A stretch of DNA of 64,000 nucleotides. Origin: Actinomadura rifamycini DSM 43936 (GTDB lineage: Bacteria; Actinomycetota; Actinomycetes; Streptosporangiales; Streptosporangiaceae). The notes beneath the pieces were generated by a model. It worked only from the letters and a program-made list of their open reading frames with translations, was not told the DNA's origin and searched no databases. Both the position numbers and the translations under genes were made by a program. The DNA lies in assembly GCF_000425065.1 (NCBI RefSeq), contig NZ_AULB01000011.1:186001-250000 (forward strand), in the 5' to 3' direction. This document shows, piece after piece, positions 51,427 through 61,548 of the stretch (position 1 is the first letter of the stretch; every line of letters starts with the position of its first letter).

Positions 51427-51960
51427 ATGGCTCAGACTCCCGTGCACACCGACGACGACATCGCCGCGCTCACCGCTCGAGTGATCGATGAATGCGGCGC
51501 ACTGGTCATCATGAAGGCGGACCCGTCCGACACCGACGATCTGGTTCGGCGCCTCGACCGGGACCTCGACGCGGCCTTCGGGGACGAGTCCACCGAAGTC
51601 ACGGTGCGCATGGTCCTGGGCTCGGCCTGCTCAACCGCGGCCAGGGCCATTGAACACTTCGTCGCAGCCCTCCAGCTGCCGTACGCGGCGACGCGAGGCT
51701 GGACGGACTTCGGGGAAGCCCTGAACGACCGTTCCACCAACGCGGAGTGCATCGTCATCACCGAGGCCACGCAACTGCTCAAGCACGAGGACTACGACCT
51801 GTGGCAGGAGCTGGTCGACGGCCTCGGCCCCCACGATCACCGCTCAGGCTGCCTCTACCGCGGCTGGCGCACCCTGGTCCTGATCGACACCGAGTTCCGT
51901 TGGAACGAATGGGTGTTCAACTCCGCACACCACGCGCCCCCCACCCCCACGAACCCATAA
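51427..51960 (+). CDS. Barstar-like protein of unknown function
   Basis: A 177-residue acidic soluble protein. LPYAATRGWTDFGEALNDRS followed by CIVITEATQLLKHEDYDLWQELVDGL recalls the barstar fold, where a small helix-strand unit blocks an RNase. No ribonuclease partner gene is adjacent, so it may be an orphan immunity-type protein. The similarity is weak, so the name is tentative. Confidence 0.5.
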   Translation: MAQTPVHTDDDIAALTARVIDECGALVIMKADPSDTDDLVRRLDRDLDAAFGDESTEVTVRMVLGSACSTAARAIEHFVAALQLPYAATRGWTDFGEALNDRSTNAECIVITEATQLLKHEDYDLWQELVDGLGPHDHRSGCLYRGWRTLVLIDTEFRWNEWVFNSAHHAPPTPTNP

Positions 51961-52344
51961 CACGGCCCCCGCACACCGACAAAGCCACACGACCACCCGA
52001 ACCCATAACCACCCCCGTCCCCCGCCCGTACCGCCCCCTGCCCGCCCCCCCGTGCCCGCCCCCCCGTGCCCGCCGCCCCGTGCCCGCCGCCCGTACCGCC
52101 GCCCCGTGCCCGCCGCCCCGTGCCCGCCCCCCGTGCCCGCCCGTTCATAGCCCGCCACGTCACGCCCCCGGTTCCCTGCCCTGCCGGGCCCCGTGGGCGG
52201 GTGCGGCAGGTGGCTGGCGGGCGGGTAGTGCGGGTGCTGGCAGTGTGGGAGGCGTGGGCGGCGCGCACGGAGCGGTAAGCCGGACGGCGGCTGTGCGGCT
52301 GGAGACGCTGGCTCGGGTGTCGCCTTGGGGCGAACCGTGACCGC
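51961..52344. other. Low-complexity non-coding stretch
   Basis: No gene is visible. From about 52020 to 52145 the + strand is an imperfect tandem array of short C-rich units of the type CCCGTGCCCGCC. The rest is C-rich and then G-rich sequence up to the end of the convergent MazG-like gene. It probably arose by slippage. Confidence 0.55.
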
Positions 52345-52971
52345 TCAATCGCCTTCGGGCGGTGGGAGGCGGAGGACGACTCGGCGGGTGAAGCCGCCGC
52401 GTTCGGCGGCCTTGGCCGCGCGGCGGCGTTCCAGGTCGCCGGGGGAGAGTCCGTGGACGGCGGCGAGGGCGTGGACGACCTCCAAGATGTCGGCGAGTTC
52501 GTCGGGATCCGCGTCGGCGGTGTACTCGGTCACCTCCTCCGAGAGTTTGGCGCGCAGTAGGGACGTGTACTCGTCCTGCCCGGCGATACGGGTCTGCGGG
52601 GTTCGGCCGGAGCCGGTGATGATCTCCGGGATGCGGTCGCGGACCAGCTTCTCCGCCGGGGCGCCGCCGCCGTTTCGGCGGTCGAGCGCCTGGATCCACT
52701 GGACCGCGACCGCGGCCGTCTGCACGAGTTCGCCGCGCAGCAGGACCGGATCGGACTCCGCGAGGGCTTCGGAGAACTCCTCGGCCAGGATGTGCCGCCA
52801 GGCCAGCTCTCCGGACGCCGCGGCGTCCGCGCAGTCGCGCTTGGACTGATCGGCGCGCTCGGTGAACGCCGGTCCGGTGCCGTCCGGGAAGTCCTGGACG
52901 CCCCAGGTCCGCTCCTGGGCGTCGCGTTCGGCGGCGACGTCGGCCAGCACCTTCTGCAGAGACTCGTCCAT
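52345..52971 (-). CDS. MazG-superfamily NTP pyrophosphohydrolase-like protein
   Basis: A 208-residue protein with two helical parts. The N-terminal half (about 1-95) has AAERDAQERTWGVQDFPDGTG and LAEEFSEALAESDP, typical of the MazG-like group. The C-terminal half has KLVRDRIPEIITGSGRTP, then KLSEEVTEY and DELADILEVVHALAAVHGL, with the EExxE and ExxD metal residues of NTP pyrophosphatases. It lies 11 bp downstream of the unknown-family gene at 52983 and is most likely co-transcribed, sharing the upstream TTATCCACAG element. Confidence 0.75.
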   Translation of the reverse strand: MDESLQKVLADVAAERDAQERTWGVQDFPDGTGPAFTERADQSKRDCADAAASGELAWRHILAEEFSEALAESDPVLLRGELVQTAAVAVQWIQALDRRNGGGAPAEKLVRDRIPEIITGSGRTPQTRIAGQDEYTSLLRAKLSEEVTEYTADADPDELADILEVVHALAAVHGLSPGDLERRRAAKAAERGGFTRRVVLRLPPPEGD

Positions 52972-52982
52972 GACGGGCGACG

Positions 52983-53894
52983 TTAGCCGCCGGGTACGGA
53001 CGCGGCCGGTGTTCGGTCGGGTTCGCGGCTCAGCACCTGGTGGAGGGCCGAGGGCAGTTCGTCCCACAGCCAGTCGTTCAGGGTCCCGGGAAAGTCGGCG
53101 GGCTGCTCGATGGCCAGCCGCCCGGGACCGGCCTCGACCAGCCGTACAGTGACGGGGTCGCCGTCCCACATCGGCCGTCGGCCGCCCCAGAACTCGGCGA
53201 AGTCGGTGCCGGTCAGCGCCGGCTCGGACGTCACCGTGTGCCGGCCCGGATGCCGTCCGAGGGGAAGGAGCCGCTGCGCGGTGGTGCGCAGGACGTTCAG
53301 CGCGGCCACGTCCTGCGGGCAGGCCACGCCGGTGATCTCGAGTTCGGGGATCCCGAAGCGGCGCAGCCCGCGGGACCTGAGGCGGACGCAGGTGCAGTCC
53401 TCGCCGTCGTCGGCTTCGCAGCGCCCTCCGGCCCGGTAGGGCGGGAGGGACGCGCCGAGCCACCCGTCGGCGAGGACGAAGTCGCCGAAGTCGCCGGGGC
53501 GGGACGCGGGGAGGATCTGGTCCGTGTCGAGGTCGACGGGGACGCCGCAGACCTCCTCGGCGATCGCCAGGGCGGCGGCGCGCACGATGTGCGGCGCCGT
53601 CGGAAGATCGTCGACCCTGAGGACGGACGTGACTCCGATGTGCCGGTCGGCCCGTTCGATCGCCTCGCCGTCGGCGGCGTCGACGCCGACCGCGCGGTGC
53701 AGCCGCCACGGCGCCGAGTCCGCCGGATGGATCGTGATCATCAGGCCGGGCGTCCCGAGGCGTTCCGCGGCTGCCTTCGCGTACGGCTCGGGCAGGGCCC
53801 GGCGGATCACGGCGGCGACGTCGCCGGGAGCCCGGTCCGCGGCGACGACGAACCGCGCGGTCGTCTCCTCGGGGACGGTGATCGTGACTGGCAT
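52983..53894 (-). CDS. Unknown-family protein, paralogue A (Cys-motif family)
   Basis: A 303-residue soluble protein. It is related along its length to the gene at 61549-62502. Shared landmarks are VLADGWLGASLPPYRAGGRC, a C-x(n)-C-x-C cluster (CTCVRLR), RGLRRFGIPELEITGVACPQD, AALNVLR and GTLNDWLWDELP. The Cys cluster may bind metal. No enzyme family is recognised. It starts at ATG 53894 after GCGAGGAGG. It is followed by the MazG-like gene. The TTATCCACAG-N7-TTCCG element is 85 bp upstream. Confidence 0.7.
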   Translation of the reverse strand: MPVTITVPEETTARFVVAADRAPGDVAAVIRRALPEPYAKAAAERLGTPGLMITIHPADSAPWRLHRAVGVDAADGEAIERADRHIGVTSVLRVDDLPTAPHIVRAAALAIAEEVCGVPVDLDTDQILPASRPGDFGDFVLADGWLGASLPPYRAGGRCEADDGEDCTCVRLRSRGLRRFGIPELEITGVACPQDVAALNVLRTTAQRLLPLGRHPGRHTVTSEPALTGTDFAEFWGGRRPMWDGDPVTVRLVEAGPGRLAIEQPADFPGTLNDWLWDELPSALHQVLSREPDRTPAASVPGG

Positions 53895-53956
53895 GGCTGC
53901 CTCCTCGCGCTCGGCCGGTGTGGAACCCAGCCTCGGCGAGCACCGAGGGGCATGTA

Positions 53957-53979
53957 ATCGGAAATCGAACCTGTGGATA
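53957..53979 (-). promoter_or_regulatory. TTATCCACAG-N7-TTCCG element upstream of paralogue A
   Basis: The - strand reads TTATCCACAG, seven bases, then TTCCG. It includes a perfect DnaA-box consensus (TTATCCACA). It begins 85 bp upstream of ATG 53894 and points toward the gene. The same composite occurs at 58117 and 62582. Confidence 0.65.
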
Positions 53980-53984
53980 AAGCG

Positions 53985-54023
53985 GGACGGCGGCGGGCGG
54001 GCAGGGCCCGTCCGCCGCCGTCC
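53985..54023. terminator. Strong hairpin after citrate synthase
   Basis: GGACGGCGGCGG (53985-53996) pairs perfectly with CCGCCGCCGTCC (54012-54023) across 15 nt, 10 bp after the gltA stop (54034, - strand). Confidence 0.6.
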
Positions 54024-54033
54024 GGCGTGCGCC

Positions 54034-55317
<1,284 letters not shown>

Positions 55318-55445
55318 ACTCGCTCGCTCCCAACTGCGTCCACACCTGCGTAGACGTTCCGCTCTTCATCGTATCCAGGTGATCACATGGGCCAATCCGT
55401 GCCCGGCGCGTTGACGGACGGCGCCGCAGGTGCTCACGTGGAGTC

Positions 55446-56105
55446 ATGAGCGACCGTGAGGCGGCCGGACTGGTCGCGCGCGCCCGCGCCGAGATCGGGT
55501 CCGCCGAGGGCGGCAACCGCTTCCTCGATCTCCTCGAATCGGGCGACTTGCCCCGAGAACGCCTGGTCTGGCTGGCCGTCGAGGAGTATCGCATCGTGCG
55601 CAGCGATCGGCGTAGTTTCGCCCTCCTCGCGGCACGCCATCCCGATCCGCCCTCCGGCGACCTTTTTCTGGAGCTGGCCCAGGGAGAGGGGCACGCGCTG
55701 GGCCTGCTGGACGACTTCGCCGCGGCGCTCGGCGAGAGTGAGAAGAATCTCAACGCCCGGGACCCTCTCCCGTTCGCTCAGGCATACCCCGCCCACCTCG
55801 CGCAGCGGGCGGCCTTCGGCACGGCCACCGAGGTCGCACTGGCCATGCTGGTCAATCTCGAGGAGTGGGGCGGGTACTGCGCGCGCACCGCCCGCGCCCT
55901 GCGGGCCCGCTACGGCTTCACCGAGCAGGCGGTCGCGTTCTTCTCCTTCTTCGCGGAGCCGCCGCCCGGCTTCGGCGAGCGGGCCCTGGCCGTCGTGGCG
56001 GACGGACTGGCCGCGGGCGACGATCCCGTCGAGGCCGTCCGGTGCGCGCGGCTCGTCCACGCCTACGAGACGGCTTTCTGGGACGCGCTCGCCGAAGGTC
56101 TCTGA
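55446..56105 (+). CDS. TenA/heme-oxygenase-like helical protein
   Basis: A 219-residue all-helical protein of the TenA/PqqC superfamily. VAVEEYRIVRSDRRSFALLA-type residues in the first helices, then GEGHALGLLDDFAAALGESE and FGTATEVALAMLVNLEEWGGYC, give the Glu/His/Cys positions used for ligand or metal binding. A real thiaminase would need further conserved residues that I cannot confirm. Divergent from gltA by about 130 bp. A role in cofactor salvage or as a diiron oxygenase is possible. Confidence 0.55.
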   Translation: MSDREAAGLVARARAEIGSAEGGNRFLDLLESGDLPRERLVWLAVEEYRIVRSDRRSFALLAARHPDPPSGDLFLELAQGEGHALGLLDDFAAALGESEKNLNARDPLPFAQAYPAHLAQRAAFGTATEVALAMLVNLEEWGGYCARTARALRARYGFTEQAVAFFSFFAEPPPGFGERALAVVADGLAAGDDPVEAVRCARLVHAYETAFWDALAEGL

Positions 56106-56108
56106 CCC

Positions 56109-57017
56109 TTACGGGGACGGCTCCCGGAGCGTGGGCAGCTCGGCGGTGACCTCCCGGAGCGTCTGCTCGTTCGCGCCGATCAGCTCCTCGACGCCCGAGG
56201 GCAGCCACTCCACGCCGTAGTGGGCGTCCAGGAGCGTGGAGAACGCGGTGAGGACCTGGTCCGGTGACGGGCGGTCGTCCGGCAGCTTGCTGAGGCAGCG
56301 CGTCACCACGCCCCGCATCGGGTCGGGCAGCCTGCTGAGGTCGGGGATGCCGTGCACGATCCGCCCGCGCACCTTGCGCCCGTTGCCGAAGGGAGCCGAG
56401 CCCGTCGCCGCGAACACCAGCGTCGACCCCAGTGCGAACACGTCGCTGCGCGGCGTCACGGGCTCGCCGAGCGCCTGCTCGGGCGACATGTACGCGGGCG
56501 TCCCCATGACCTCCGTGCGGGAGAGCGGGACCGCCCCGAGCGGCCGCGCGATGCCGAAGTCGATCACACGGGGGCCGTCCGACGCGAGCAGCACGTTGGA
56601 CGGCTTGAGGTCGCGGTGCACGACCCCCGCGTCGTGGATCGCGATGAGCGCCTCCGCCAGCCCGGCACCGAGCCGGCACGCGGCCCGCTCCGGCAGCGGC
56701 CCCTTCTCCAGCACCGCCTTCGCGAGGCTCACCCCGCGGATGTACTGCGTCGCCAGCCACGGCCGGTCCGCGTCGGGATCCGCGTCGACGACGGGCGCCG
56801 TGTAGAACCCGCTGACCGACCGCGCCGACGTCACCTCCCGCCGGAACCGCGCCCGCCACTTCGGGTCGTCCAGCAGCTCGTCCCGGATGACCTTCACGGC
56901 GACCGCCCGGCGGCTCGGCGACGTCGCGAGGAAGACCTCGCCCATCCCGCCCGAGCCGAGCCGCGCGACGATGCGGTAGGGGCCGATCATCTCTGGGACT
57001 GCTGGCTGCATCGACAC
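56109..57017 (-). CDS. Soluble Ser/Thr protein kinase
   Basis: A 302-residue Hanks-type kinase without a membrane segment. Landmarks are LGSGGMGEVF (glycine loop), VAVKVIRDE (Lys), HRDLKPSNVLL (catalytic Asp), DFGIARPLG and GTPAYMSPEQALGEPV. A short C-terminal tail (VEELIGANEQTLREVTAELPTL) has no sensor domain. It is not closely related to the membrane kinase at 21714. Convergent with the TenA-like gene, with a 3-bp gap. Confidence 0.88.
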   Translation of the reverse strand: MSMQPAVPEMIGPYRIVARLGSGGMGEVFLATSPSRRAVAVKVIRDELLDDPKWRARFRREVTSARSVSGFYTAPVVDADPDADRPWLATQYIRGVSLAKAVLEKGPLPERAACRLGAGLAEALIAIHDAGVVHRDLKPSNVLLASDGPRVIDFGIARPLGAVPLSRTEVMGTPAYMSPEQALGEPVTPRSDVFALGSTLVFAATGSAPFGNGRKVRGRIVHGIPDLSRLPDPMRGVVTRCLSKLPDDRPSPDQVLTAFSTLLDAHYGVEWLPSGVEELIGANEQTLREVTAELPTLREPSP

Positions 57018-57083
57018 GTTTCCGATCTTGGAGGGCGCGCTTCATCGTGCCATGAACCGGAAGGCGTCCCGCCGGTGCGCCGC

Positions 57084-58022
57084 TCAGGTCCAGGGAAGCG
57101 CGCTCCGGTCGGCCCAGTAGCGCTCCGGCGGGATGCTAAGGCCCGCGAGCACCTCCAGTGCCCGTGCGTCCAGGGACACGCCCATCGCCTGCATGTTGGC
57201 TTCGAGTTGCGCGGGGCTGACCGCGCCGATCAGCACCGTGCCCGCCCAGGGACGGCTCAGCGCCGCCGCGATGGCGAGGGCGTCCGGCTCCACGTAGTTC
57301 TCGAAGGCGACCGTCCGCGCCGCGAACGGCGGGCGCAGCGCCAGCTTCCCGTTCGCCATCACCTCCTTCAGGATCACGTGCAAGCCCTCCGCGTGGGCCT
57401 CCCGCAGCGCGTCCTCCGCCGAGGTCTCCAGGATGTTCCACGTCGACTGGACGGTGCTGAAGATGCGCTGCCCGGACACCTCCAAGGCCATGGCGCGCCG
57501 GATGGTCTCGCCCTGCTGCGGCCCCGACGTCGAGAAGCCCACGCGGATCCCGTCGGATGCGGCCTCCGCAATGGCCTCCTGGAGCCGGACGTCCTTGAAG
57601 AGGGGGCTGTCCAAGGTGAGCGAATGCACCTGATAGACGGACAGATGGTCGTTCAGAAGTCCCCGGGTCTCCGAGTACTGGGACTGGTACCGCTGCAGGC
57701 TGTGCTCCTTGCGTTCGTGCACGGGCGCTTCGATGTCCCAGTCGCCGACGTACGCGTAGCCCCATTTGCTCGACACGGTCACGTTGCCGGGCGCCCGGTC
57801 CTCGAGCCACTCGCCCAGGAACTCCTCGGCCCTGCCGTACGACCGTGCCGTGTCGATCCAGCGAATGCCCGCCGCGTAGGCGGCGTCCAGAAGATCCCAG
57901 GTCGCCCGGCGGAGGTCGTCCACGCCCCGGTGCAGCGGGAGTTCCTCCGCCCGGCCCACGTTGATGTACGCCGGACGGCCCACCGCCGCCAGCCCGATGC
58001 CCAGCCGTCTCGTCAAGTTCAT
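57084..58022 (-). CDS. Aldo/keto reductase
   Basis: A 312-residue AKR. The tetrad is visible in WIDTARSYGRAEEFL (Asp and Tyr), VSSKWGYAY (Lys) and VYQVHSLT (His). TVLIGAVSPAQLEANMQAM is the nucleotide-phosphate region. It reduces aldehydes or sugars with NADPH. It is divergent from the three-HTH protein at 58201 and thus close to, but not behind, the TTATCCACAG element. Confidence 0.85.
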   Translation of the reverse strand: MNLTRRLGIGLAAVGRPAYINVGRAEELPLHRGVDDLRRATWDLLDAAYAAGIRWIDTARSYGRAEEFLGEWLEDRAPGNVTVSSKWGYAYVGDWDIEAPVHERKEHSLQRYQSQYSETRGLLNDHLSVYQVHSLTLDSPLFKDVRLQEAIAEAASDGIRVGFSTSGPQQGETIRRAMALEVSGQRIFSTVQSTWNILETSAEDALREAHAEGLHVILKEVMANGKLALRPPFAARTVAFENYVEPDALAIAAALSRPWAGTVLIGAVSPAQLEANMQAMGVSLDARALEVLAGLSIPPERYWADRSALPWT

Positions 58023-58116
58023 GTCCTTACTTTTGCACGCTCTAGACCCTTCCCAAGCACATGGGTCGTCGAAATGACCAGCAATAACCGAAATGGGGAA
58101 AACGTTCTCGCGAAGT

Positions 58117-58138
58117 TATCCACAGGCCGGTGTTCCGT
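58117..58138 (+). promoter_or_regulatory. TTATCCACAG-N7-TTCCG element upstream of the three-HTH protein
   Basis: TTATCCACAG at 58117-58126, followed after seven bases by TTCCG. It begins 84 bp upstream of ATG 58201, in the direction of transcription. It is the same composite as at 53979 and 62582. Confidence 0.65.
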
Positions 58139-58200
58139 GTGCGATGGCCGGGCGCGAAAGCGAAGGTGGAAGCCGACGACCCGAGGACGAAAGGACCGCC

Positions 58201-58968
58201 ATGCCCGCCCATTACGGCACCCACCAGTTCGCCCGATACCTCGGAATCTCCCGCTGGCAGATGCGCGTCGGCAGGGAGCACGGCATCCTTCCCGAACCCG
58301 ACATGGACGGCGAACGCTGGTCGTCCGGCCTCGCCGAGAAACGCAGGGACGACGGCGAACGGGTCGCCGCCGCCTTCGGCGAGGAGCCGCCGGTCGGCTC
58401 CACCCGCGCGGCCGCCCGCCTCGCCGCCCGAGTCCGCCTCGACGTGGAACGCCGCGACGTGGAGGTCCTCGCGGCCCGCGGCGACCTGACCGTCATCAGC
58501 AGCTTCCGCGGCCACCCGGTCTACCTCCTCCGCGACATCGACGCACTCGACGCCGAGGCCGTCCGGGACGTGGTCGCCGCCCGCAAGGGCCCCCTCCTCG
58601 ACAGCGTCGACGCGGGCGGCGCCGCGACGATCCTCGACTGGCCCCGCAAGACCTTCGACCGGATAGCCGAGGAACGCGGCCTCGAACGCGACCGACTGGG
58701 CCGCTTCGGCCTCCGCGACGTCCACGCCCTCGCCGACGACCCCGAGCTGACCCGCCGCATCCTCACCGAGAAACGCGAGCTGGCCTCGGCGAGATCCCGC
58801 AGGGCCGAGGCCCGCGTTGAGGACGCCGCCCGCGCCTGGCTCGCACGCTGCGACGCCTATCTCGACCGCGCCGCCGACGAGCCACCGGACACGGCCGTCC
58901 TCCGCAGGGCCCTCCGCGCCCTCCGCACCCTGAGAGCCGAAACCGCCGCTCCACTCCCCGACCCCTGA
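58201..58968 (+). CDS. DNA-binding protein with three MerR/excisionase-like HTH segments
   Basis: A 255-residue protein. Three HTH-like segments are visible: THQFARYLGISRWQMRVGREHG (about 7-28), a central one (VEVLAARGDLTVISSFRGHPVYLLRDIDAL), and ATILDWPRKTFDRIAEERGL (about 140-159). A charged C-terminal helix follows (LTEKRELASARSRRAEARVE). It may regulate the genes carrying the TTATCCACAG element, including its own (inference). ATG 58201 after AAAGGACC is preferred over the earlier ATG 58093, which lies upstream of that element. Confidence 0.65.
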   Translation: MPAHYGTHQFARYLGISRWQMRVGREHGILPEPDMDGERWSSGLAEKRRDDGERVAAAFGEEPPVGSTRAAARLAARVRLDVERRDVEVLAARGDLTVISSFRGHPVYLLRDIDALDAEAVRDVVAARKGPLLDSVDAGGAATILDWPRKTFDRIAEERGLERDRLGRFGLRDVHALADDPELTRRILTEKRELASARSRRAEARVEDAARAWLARCDAYLDRAADEPPDTAVLRRALRALRTLRAETAAPLPDP

Positions 58969-59028
58969 CCACCCGCCCCCACCGCCACTAGCCCGGCGCC
59001 CCGCCCCACCCCTTTGCCGCAAACCGCA

Positions 59029-59092
59029 CCCGCACTGGCAGTATCCGACTGCGACGCTCGTTGCCGCCATGGCGGTTACTGCCAGGTGCGGG
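59029..59092. repeat. Nested inverted repeat (possible RNA hairpin or mobile-element site)
   Basis: CCCGCACTGGCAGTA (59029-59043) is the inverse of TACTGCCAGGTGCGGG (59077-59092) with one bulged base. Inside the loop lies the perfect palindrome CCGCCATGGCGG (about 59064-59075). The result is a long stem with an internal hairpin. Confidence 0.65.
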
Positions 59093-59489
59093 ACGGCGCT
59101 CGGCTGTCGCGTTCGCGCGCCGCCCCACGAAGCCGAGGTTCACGACTCAAGGGGCGCGAGGCGCAGGGCCGTGCACCGGACCCCGACGGCGGTGTCGTGC
59201 CAGTGGGGCAGCGCCCATCGCCGTTCGTCCGGCAACCAGACCGCTGTCGCGGGAGCGGGCCCAGGCGCGCTGGCGTGCGGACCGCGGGGAGCTGTATCCG
59301 GCGACCCGGCCGACGTCGCCGGCCGCCGGGGCCCTTAGCCGCGGCGCCACGACCGGCCGCGCATAGCAACCACCGCCGACCGGGGGCGCTCGCCCCCGAA
59401 ACGCCCTGCTGCCGCGACCACGGGTGGCTCCGCGCTCCACAGCATGTCGCCAGACGCGCATCCGGGCGTACACGCACTGGGGGCGCGGT

Positions 59490-59725
59490 GGGGCGCGAGG
59501 GGGCCAGAGCGCGGAGACATAAGGGCGACCCTCACGGAGTGCGTGCATCCGGGCACGCGGACGTCCTGGTCGCACGGCAGGGGGCGAGGAGGCCGGGGCG
59601 CGCGGGGACATGAGCGCGACCCTTGCGAGTGCGTGCATCCGGGTGCGTGGACGTTTTGAGGGCTCAGTGGGGGCGAGGGAGCCAGGGCACGGGCACGTGA
59701 GCGCGACCTTCGCGCCGTGCTGGGC
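59490..59725. repeat. 90-bp imperfect direct repeat, about 2.5 copies
   Basis: Units begin near 59490, 59580 and 59670. The best conserved block is GAGTGCGTGCATCCGGG, at 59537 and again exactly 90 bp later. Another is TGAGCGCGACC (59611 and 59698). The third copy is partial. Confidence 0.6.
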
Positions 59726-60096
59726 CGCCACGCTGCCTGGATTGCCGCCCGTCGACTGCCATGCCGAGTCGTTGCCGTGTCGGCCGGCGCTTGGTCGGGT
59801 GTGGTCGAAAGGCTGGGCGGCGCGAGGCCGGGTTTGTGGATGTTGGCCGACGTGGCGCTGCATCGACTGCCGCGCTGGCTGTTGCCATGGCGGCTGTTGC
59901 CCTGCGGCGGCCGGGGTCATGCTGGCTGGCTGCTTCTGTCGGTCGGGTCGCCGAATATCGAGCTGGCGCGGTTCGCTGAGCCCGGTGCCCCGGTGCCCCG
60001 GGGCCCCGGGGCCCGGCGCTCTGGCGCCCCGCGCTGCGGGGGCGGTTGGAGGTGTGTGTACCGCGCTGAATGTGCCCCTGGGCCGTCTGTGCTCGG

Positions 60097-61326
60097 TCAG
60101 GTGCGGCGGGCGGTGGAGCGGCGGTTGGGGCGTCGGCGGACGGGCGGGGGCGTGATGGCGGCGTAGAGGAGGTCGTGAGCCTGGATTCTGGACATCGTCG
60201 GCAGGCTGGCGGGCAGGGTCGCCTCCGTCGGAGGGACGGCCACCAGACCACCGGCGGTGATGGTCGCGCGGTCGCCGGTCCAGGGGCCCAGCAGGATCGC
60301 AGACACCCCGCCTCGTTGGATGTCCAGGATTTCGTGGATCCGGTCGGTCTCGCCCGCGCAGTCGGCGACGAGGAGCAGCCGGGGGATGGGGGGTTTGCCG
60401 GCGTTCCGGCGGATCGTCAGCTCGGTTTCGAGATAGGCCAGGGCGGCGTCGAGATTCCCGGGGATGAACAGTTCGGACATGTCGTCGTCGAGGAATTCGT
60501 CTTCGTCGAGGCCGAACATGCGGGTGACGTCCGGGCGCGGGATCACGATCAGGGACGGGTGTTGCGTTCCGAGGGCGGCGAGGGTCAGCACGCGGGCCGT
60601 TGCCAGGGCTCCCGGGCCCGCGAGTCCCACGGTGCCGACGGCGAACGGGTCGACCGGCGGCCGGTGCCGGAGCGCCGGTGATGGCGACGGGTTCGGGGAT
60701 GCGGGGGAGGAGAAGCGGCGTCGCAACGGGTAGCAGATCGCGGCGACGACCGGGAGAAGGAGGAGGAGCAACGCCGTTGCCACGGTGGCGGTGGTGGCGT
60801 GGGAGCGGGCGGCCGGTGGAGGTGTGTCCGAGTCCGGATGTGCCGCAGATGTGACGTCTGCCGCGTTGGTGTGGGAGGTGAGGAAGTATCGAGGCGGTTG
60901 CAGGGCGGCCTGGAGGGGTGGTGGGTGCGGGAGATTGATCTGGGGGGTGCCTAGCGACTTGGCGTGGTCGGTTGGGGGATGTGGTTGGTCTTGACGTTCG
61001 TTCCTGGCTTGGGCCGGGGTGGGGGAGTAGCGGTCGGGCTCCCGGCTCTTGCGCTTGGGGTGCTTCGCCCTGGCGGGAAGTTGGGAGAACAGGAAGAGGT
61101 GTTCGCCTTGGCGGTCTTCCCTGTGGACGGCGGTGAACGCTGCGCGGTCGACGGCGGGGACCTGCCGGCGGGGGCGTGGAATGTCGGGGGACGTCGCCTC
61201 CGCGGTCGCCGGGGCGCCGATGGAGAGGACGCCGGCCGCCGCCGTGCAGCCCAGCGCTCCGCATGCGGAGCGGCAGAGGCCGCCGACCACGGCGGCGAGT
61301 CTGAGGTCTGCCACGAAACGGTTCAT
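60097..61326 (-). CDS. Membrane-anchored protein with a C-terminal domain like those of LysM/BTAD-associated proteins
   Basis: A 409-residue protein. An N-terminal hydrophobic segment (about 8-43) may act as signal peptide or first membrane helix. A Pro/Arg/His-rich external linker follows, then a clear transmembrane helix (ATVATALLLLLLPVVAAIC, about 186-204) with basic stop-transfer residues (YPLRRRF). The cytoplasmic domain (VGLAGPGALATARVLTLAAL, VIPRPDVTRMFGLDEDEF, LLLVADC, VSAILLGPWTGDRATITAGG) resembles the C-terminal domain seen in actinobacterial LysM/BTAD membrane proteins. Function unknown. Confidence 0.6.
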   Translation of the reverse strand: MNRFVADLRLAAVVGGLCRSACGALGCTAAAGVLSIGAPATAEATSPDIPRPRRQVPAVDRAAFTAVHREDRQGEHLFLFSQLPARAKHPKRKSREPDRYSPTPAQARNERQDQPHPPTDHAKSLGTPQINLPHPPPLQAALQPPRYFLTSHTNAADVTSAAHPDSDTPPPAARSHATTATVATALLLLLLPVVAAICYPLRRRFSSPASPNPSPSPALRHRPPVDPFAVGTVGLAGPGALATARVLTLAALGTQHPSLIVIPRPDVTRMFGLDEDEFLDDDMSELFIPGNLDAALAYLETELTIRRNAGKPPIPRLLLVADCAGETDRIHEILDIQRGGVSAILLGPWTGDRATITAGGLVAVPPTEATLPASLPTMSRIQAHDLLYAAITPPPVRRRPNRRSTARRT

Positions 61327-61548
61327 GTTCGCCCCGGGGGATCGCCTTGGTCGTCGTCGGGACCCGATCGTAGCCAGGGTGACTACAGAGCGTTGACTTT
61401 TGGTCACATTGAGGCTGTGGGGGTGAAGATCTTTTTTCGTGCGCCCCGGTGTGCTGCCTGGTGATTTCGCGTGAAATGCGGGCCCGGAACACGTGACCGT
61501 GCGGTGCTCCCACGGTGCAGTGGGAGCCACACATCTCGAACCGTGGGG

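Larger units (their letters stand above)
58969..60096. other. Gene-free 1.1-kb segment with repeats and palindromes
   Basis: No convincing coding frame on either strand. Short frames lack conserved features and normal codon bias. The segment holds a nested palindrome (59029-59092), a 90-bp direct repeat of about 2.5 copies (59490-59725) and G/C runs around 59990-60020. It separates two parts of the putative TTATCCACAG regulon. It might be a remnant of a lost element or an untranslated RNA region. Confidence 0.5.

Noticed and set aside
59610..60166. Small + strand frames in the 58969-60096 segment
   Set aside because: They overlap each other in different frames, contain repeats, and have no recognisable motif or convincing ribosome binding site.
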